Below, one piece after another: positions 13,201 through 13,479 of a stretch of 13,479 bases of DNA (position 1 is its first letter; each line of letters opens with the position of its first letter). Position numbers and translations under genes: made by a program. The notes beneath the pieces are model-generated. The model saw only the letters and a list, made by a program, of their open reading frames with translations, did not search any database and had not been told where the DNA came from. The DNA comes from an uncultured Bacteroidales bacterium. GTDB lineage: Bacteria; Bacteroidota; Bacteroidia; Bacteroidales; F082. The DNA lies in the NCBI GenBank assembly GCA_937902805.1, contig CALEMB010000013.1, forward strand, positions 1 through 13,479. Direction: 5' to 3'.

Positions 13201-13479
13201 CTATGGAGAGGATCACATTATCGCCAGCTTCTACTTTGACGATGCCGTGAGCGAGTCATTGTCTTCAACGATAGCCCTTTATCCTAACCCGGCCTATGAT
13301 GCAGTGCAGATTGAAGGGGAGGACATCAATAAGGTGAGAGTGTACAATGTGTATGGTCAGCTGATGGATATGGTTGAAGTGAGAAATCAATCGACCATTA
13401 GGCTGGAGGTAGGCCATTACCCGGCGGGAACTTATATCCTGATGCTGGATACCGATTTGGGTACTGCAGCCAAGCGCTT
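10217..13479 (+). CDS. Secreted InlB/Flg_new-type repeat protein with T9SS sorting domain (second paralogue, 13 repeats, 3' end cut by window)
   Basis: From the ATG at 10217 I translated 1087 codons without a stop to the window edge. Alignment with the first paralogue predicts only four more residues (FVKQ) and a stop, so full length should be 1091 residues. It has a signal peptide (MRKTLLFLGMILALVCANA, about 1-19), thirteen repeats from about residue 45 to 1005, and a sorting domain from about 1019 (IALYPNPAYDAVQIEG). Repeats 1-3 resemble repeats 1-3 of the first protein, and repeats 11-13 match its repeats 7-9 closely. Repeats 4-10 are the expanded zone, with many copies of GYTFVNWTENGQ(V/I)VSTEATYEF. 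Repeat 8 has an extra GT pair near GTGTGTFDYG. No enzyme domain is visible. The likely role is a secreted or cell-surface structural or adhesive protein. Several apparent minus-strand frames inside it are artefacts of its repeats. Confidence 0.92.
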   Translation, partial: MRKTLLFLGMILALVCANAHAENHELSTNNVMSMVTDMVQDDGPYYIGVTSNPTIGGATTGAGDYESGQTCTLTATPNQGYTFANWTENGVPQTSDPVYSFTVIESRDLVANFVPSYYNISAYADPYVGGSVVGAATYGYLQTCTLTATANPGYAFLCWTENGTSVSSSPTYSFTVTANRDLVAVFVAQDLVISVTINPTNAGSVSGAGAYSFNQPCTLVATPATGYDFICWKENGANVSSNPTYSFTVTAPRNLVAQFAPKSFAVSVTVNPSASGTIAGTGTYSYGQTCTLVATPNAGYTFVNWTENGEVVSTEATYEFTVTGNCNLVANFTLKSYEISASMNPTIGGSVTGAGTYLYGQTCTMVATPATGYTFVNWTENGQVVSTEATYEFTVTHNHNLVAHFELQSLVISATVTPTNSGIVSGAGTYLYGQTCTLTATPATGYTFVNWTENGQIVSTEATYVFTATGNRNLVAHFTLQSIVISATVIPTNSGMVIGTGTYSYGETCTLTATPVTGYEFVCWKENGVIVSIDETYSFTVTAPRNLVAQFAIKAFLVSATVNPAESGTVTGTGTGTFDYGQTCTLTATPNAGYTFVNWTENGQIVSTGAIYEFTVTGNRALVANFSINSYLVSVSANPTAGGTVGGGGNYQYGQTCTVTAESNTGYTFINWTDNGVQVSSNSTYEFTVTGNRTLVANFSANPYIIIVAVDPEEGGTATGAGGYEYGQTCSLSAIPGTGYHFVNWTENGAQVESDSIYEFTVTSNRNLVAHFTLNEYDVDVDVDPGGSIVGPGVYFYGDTCNLVATPDECYAFMGWYENGALISAEPEYSFVVEGNHNITAQFQAIQYQLSIAVNDTIMGEGFAEIDGEIYFSCDTCFITVNCGDTCTITAIPNETYYHFDYWLDGNGDIFSLDSVYSFVMDQDYALTAVFSKMMYNVDAEIYPEGAGEVTGDVGFHFYGDTVTICAHAYENYYFEHWIVNDTLIVEDSCYTFVVYGEDHIIASFYFDDAVSESLSSTIALYPNPAYDAVQIEGEDINKVRVYNVYGQLMDMVEVRNQSTIRLEVGHYPAGTYILMLDTDLGTAAKR
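10349..13231 (+). repeat. Array of thirteen in-frame beta repeats in the second paralogue
   Basis: Repeat starts read YYIGVTSNP, YYNISAYAD, DLVISVTIN, SFAVSVTVN, SYEISASMN, SLVISATVT, SIVISATVI, AFLVSATVN, SYLVSVSAN, PYIIIVAVD, EYDVDVDVD, QYQLSIAVN and MYNVDAEIY. The middle units are mostly 219 bases (73 codons). The segment coding for GYTFVNWTENG recurs at about 11111, 11330, 11549 and 11993, nearly identical in DNA, and the unit starting LQSLVISATV (11435) is nearly repeated at 11654. Confidence 0.9.
12499..13479 (+). repeat. Direct repeat, copy 2 (3' end of second paralogue)
   Basis: This block matches 9181-10161 gaplessly. Its last 54 bases within the window are identical to the other copy, and most of the differences elsewhere in the sorting domain are silent. 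The repeat ends at the window edge and may continue. Confidence 0.88.
13271..13479 (+). other. T9SS type A C-terminal sorting domain region (second paralogue, partial)
   Basis: The region encodes IALYPNPAYDAVQIEG through DTDLGTAAKR and is cut inside the next Phe codon. Against the first paralogue it has two amino-acid changes (Arg to Lys in EDINKV, Ser to Ala in YPAG). Confidence 0.87.

Noticed and set aside
10349..13231. Possible CRISPR or satellite DNA because of regular periodic repeats.
   Set aside because: The period is about 219 bases, in frame, with protein-level conservation and no short identical repeats separated by unique spacers.

Overview
The window looks like a chromosomal segment of a Bacteroidota bacterium, most likely of the order Bacteroidales and probably an uncultured gut or host-associated member. 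Three things support this. TAnnTTTG -7 elements, the Bacteroidetes-type promoter, precede several genes. Two proteins end in a type IX secretion (T9SS) C-terminal sorting domain. The housekeeping genes (DnaB, RluA-type synthase, DUF493 protein, TolC-type protein) are of a familiar Bacteroidales kind. No rRNA, tRNA, CRISPR array, transposase or integrase was seen. No gene-free stretch exceeds about 145 bases.

Positions 1-7296 are all on the minus strand. Reading in transcription order from the right, they hold: a DUF493 protein overlapping an acylphosphatase by ATGA; a PolB-like DEDDy 3'-5' exonuclease coupled by 1 bp to a DUF2779 protein with a Cas4-like iron-sulfur nuclease half and a degenerate RNase H-like half; the replicative helicase DnaB; an RluA-family pseudouridine synthase; a TolC-family outer membrane efflux protein; and the start of an FtsX/MacB-like ABC permease. 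The TolC-permease unit is preceded by a convincing sigma-54 promoter with two tandem palindromes 22 bp apart, placed where an NtrC-type activator would bind. Three of the minus-strand junctions carry short tandem or inverted repeats.

From 7388 everything is on the plus strand: a small S4-domain RNA-binding protein, divergent from the DUF493 gene, and then two large tandem paralogues. Both have a signal peptide, an array of about 73-residue InlB/Flg_new-like beta repeats (9 in the first, 13 in the second) and a type A T9SS sorting domain. The second gene (10217 to the window end) is open to the edge and lacks only its last few codons. The two genes share an almost identical 3' kilobase and differ mainly by expansion of the central repeats, some of which are near-identical 219-bp units. 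They are probably secreted or surface-attached adhesin or scaffold proteins evolving by repeat gain and loss. The most interesting signals are this paralogue pair, the sigma-54 control region and the coupled nuclease pair.
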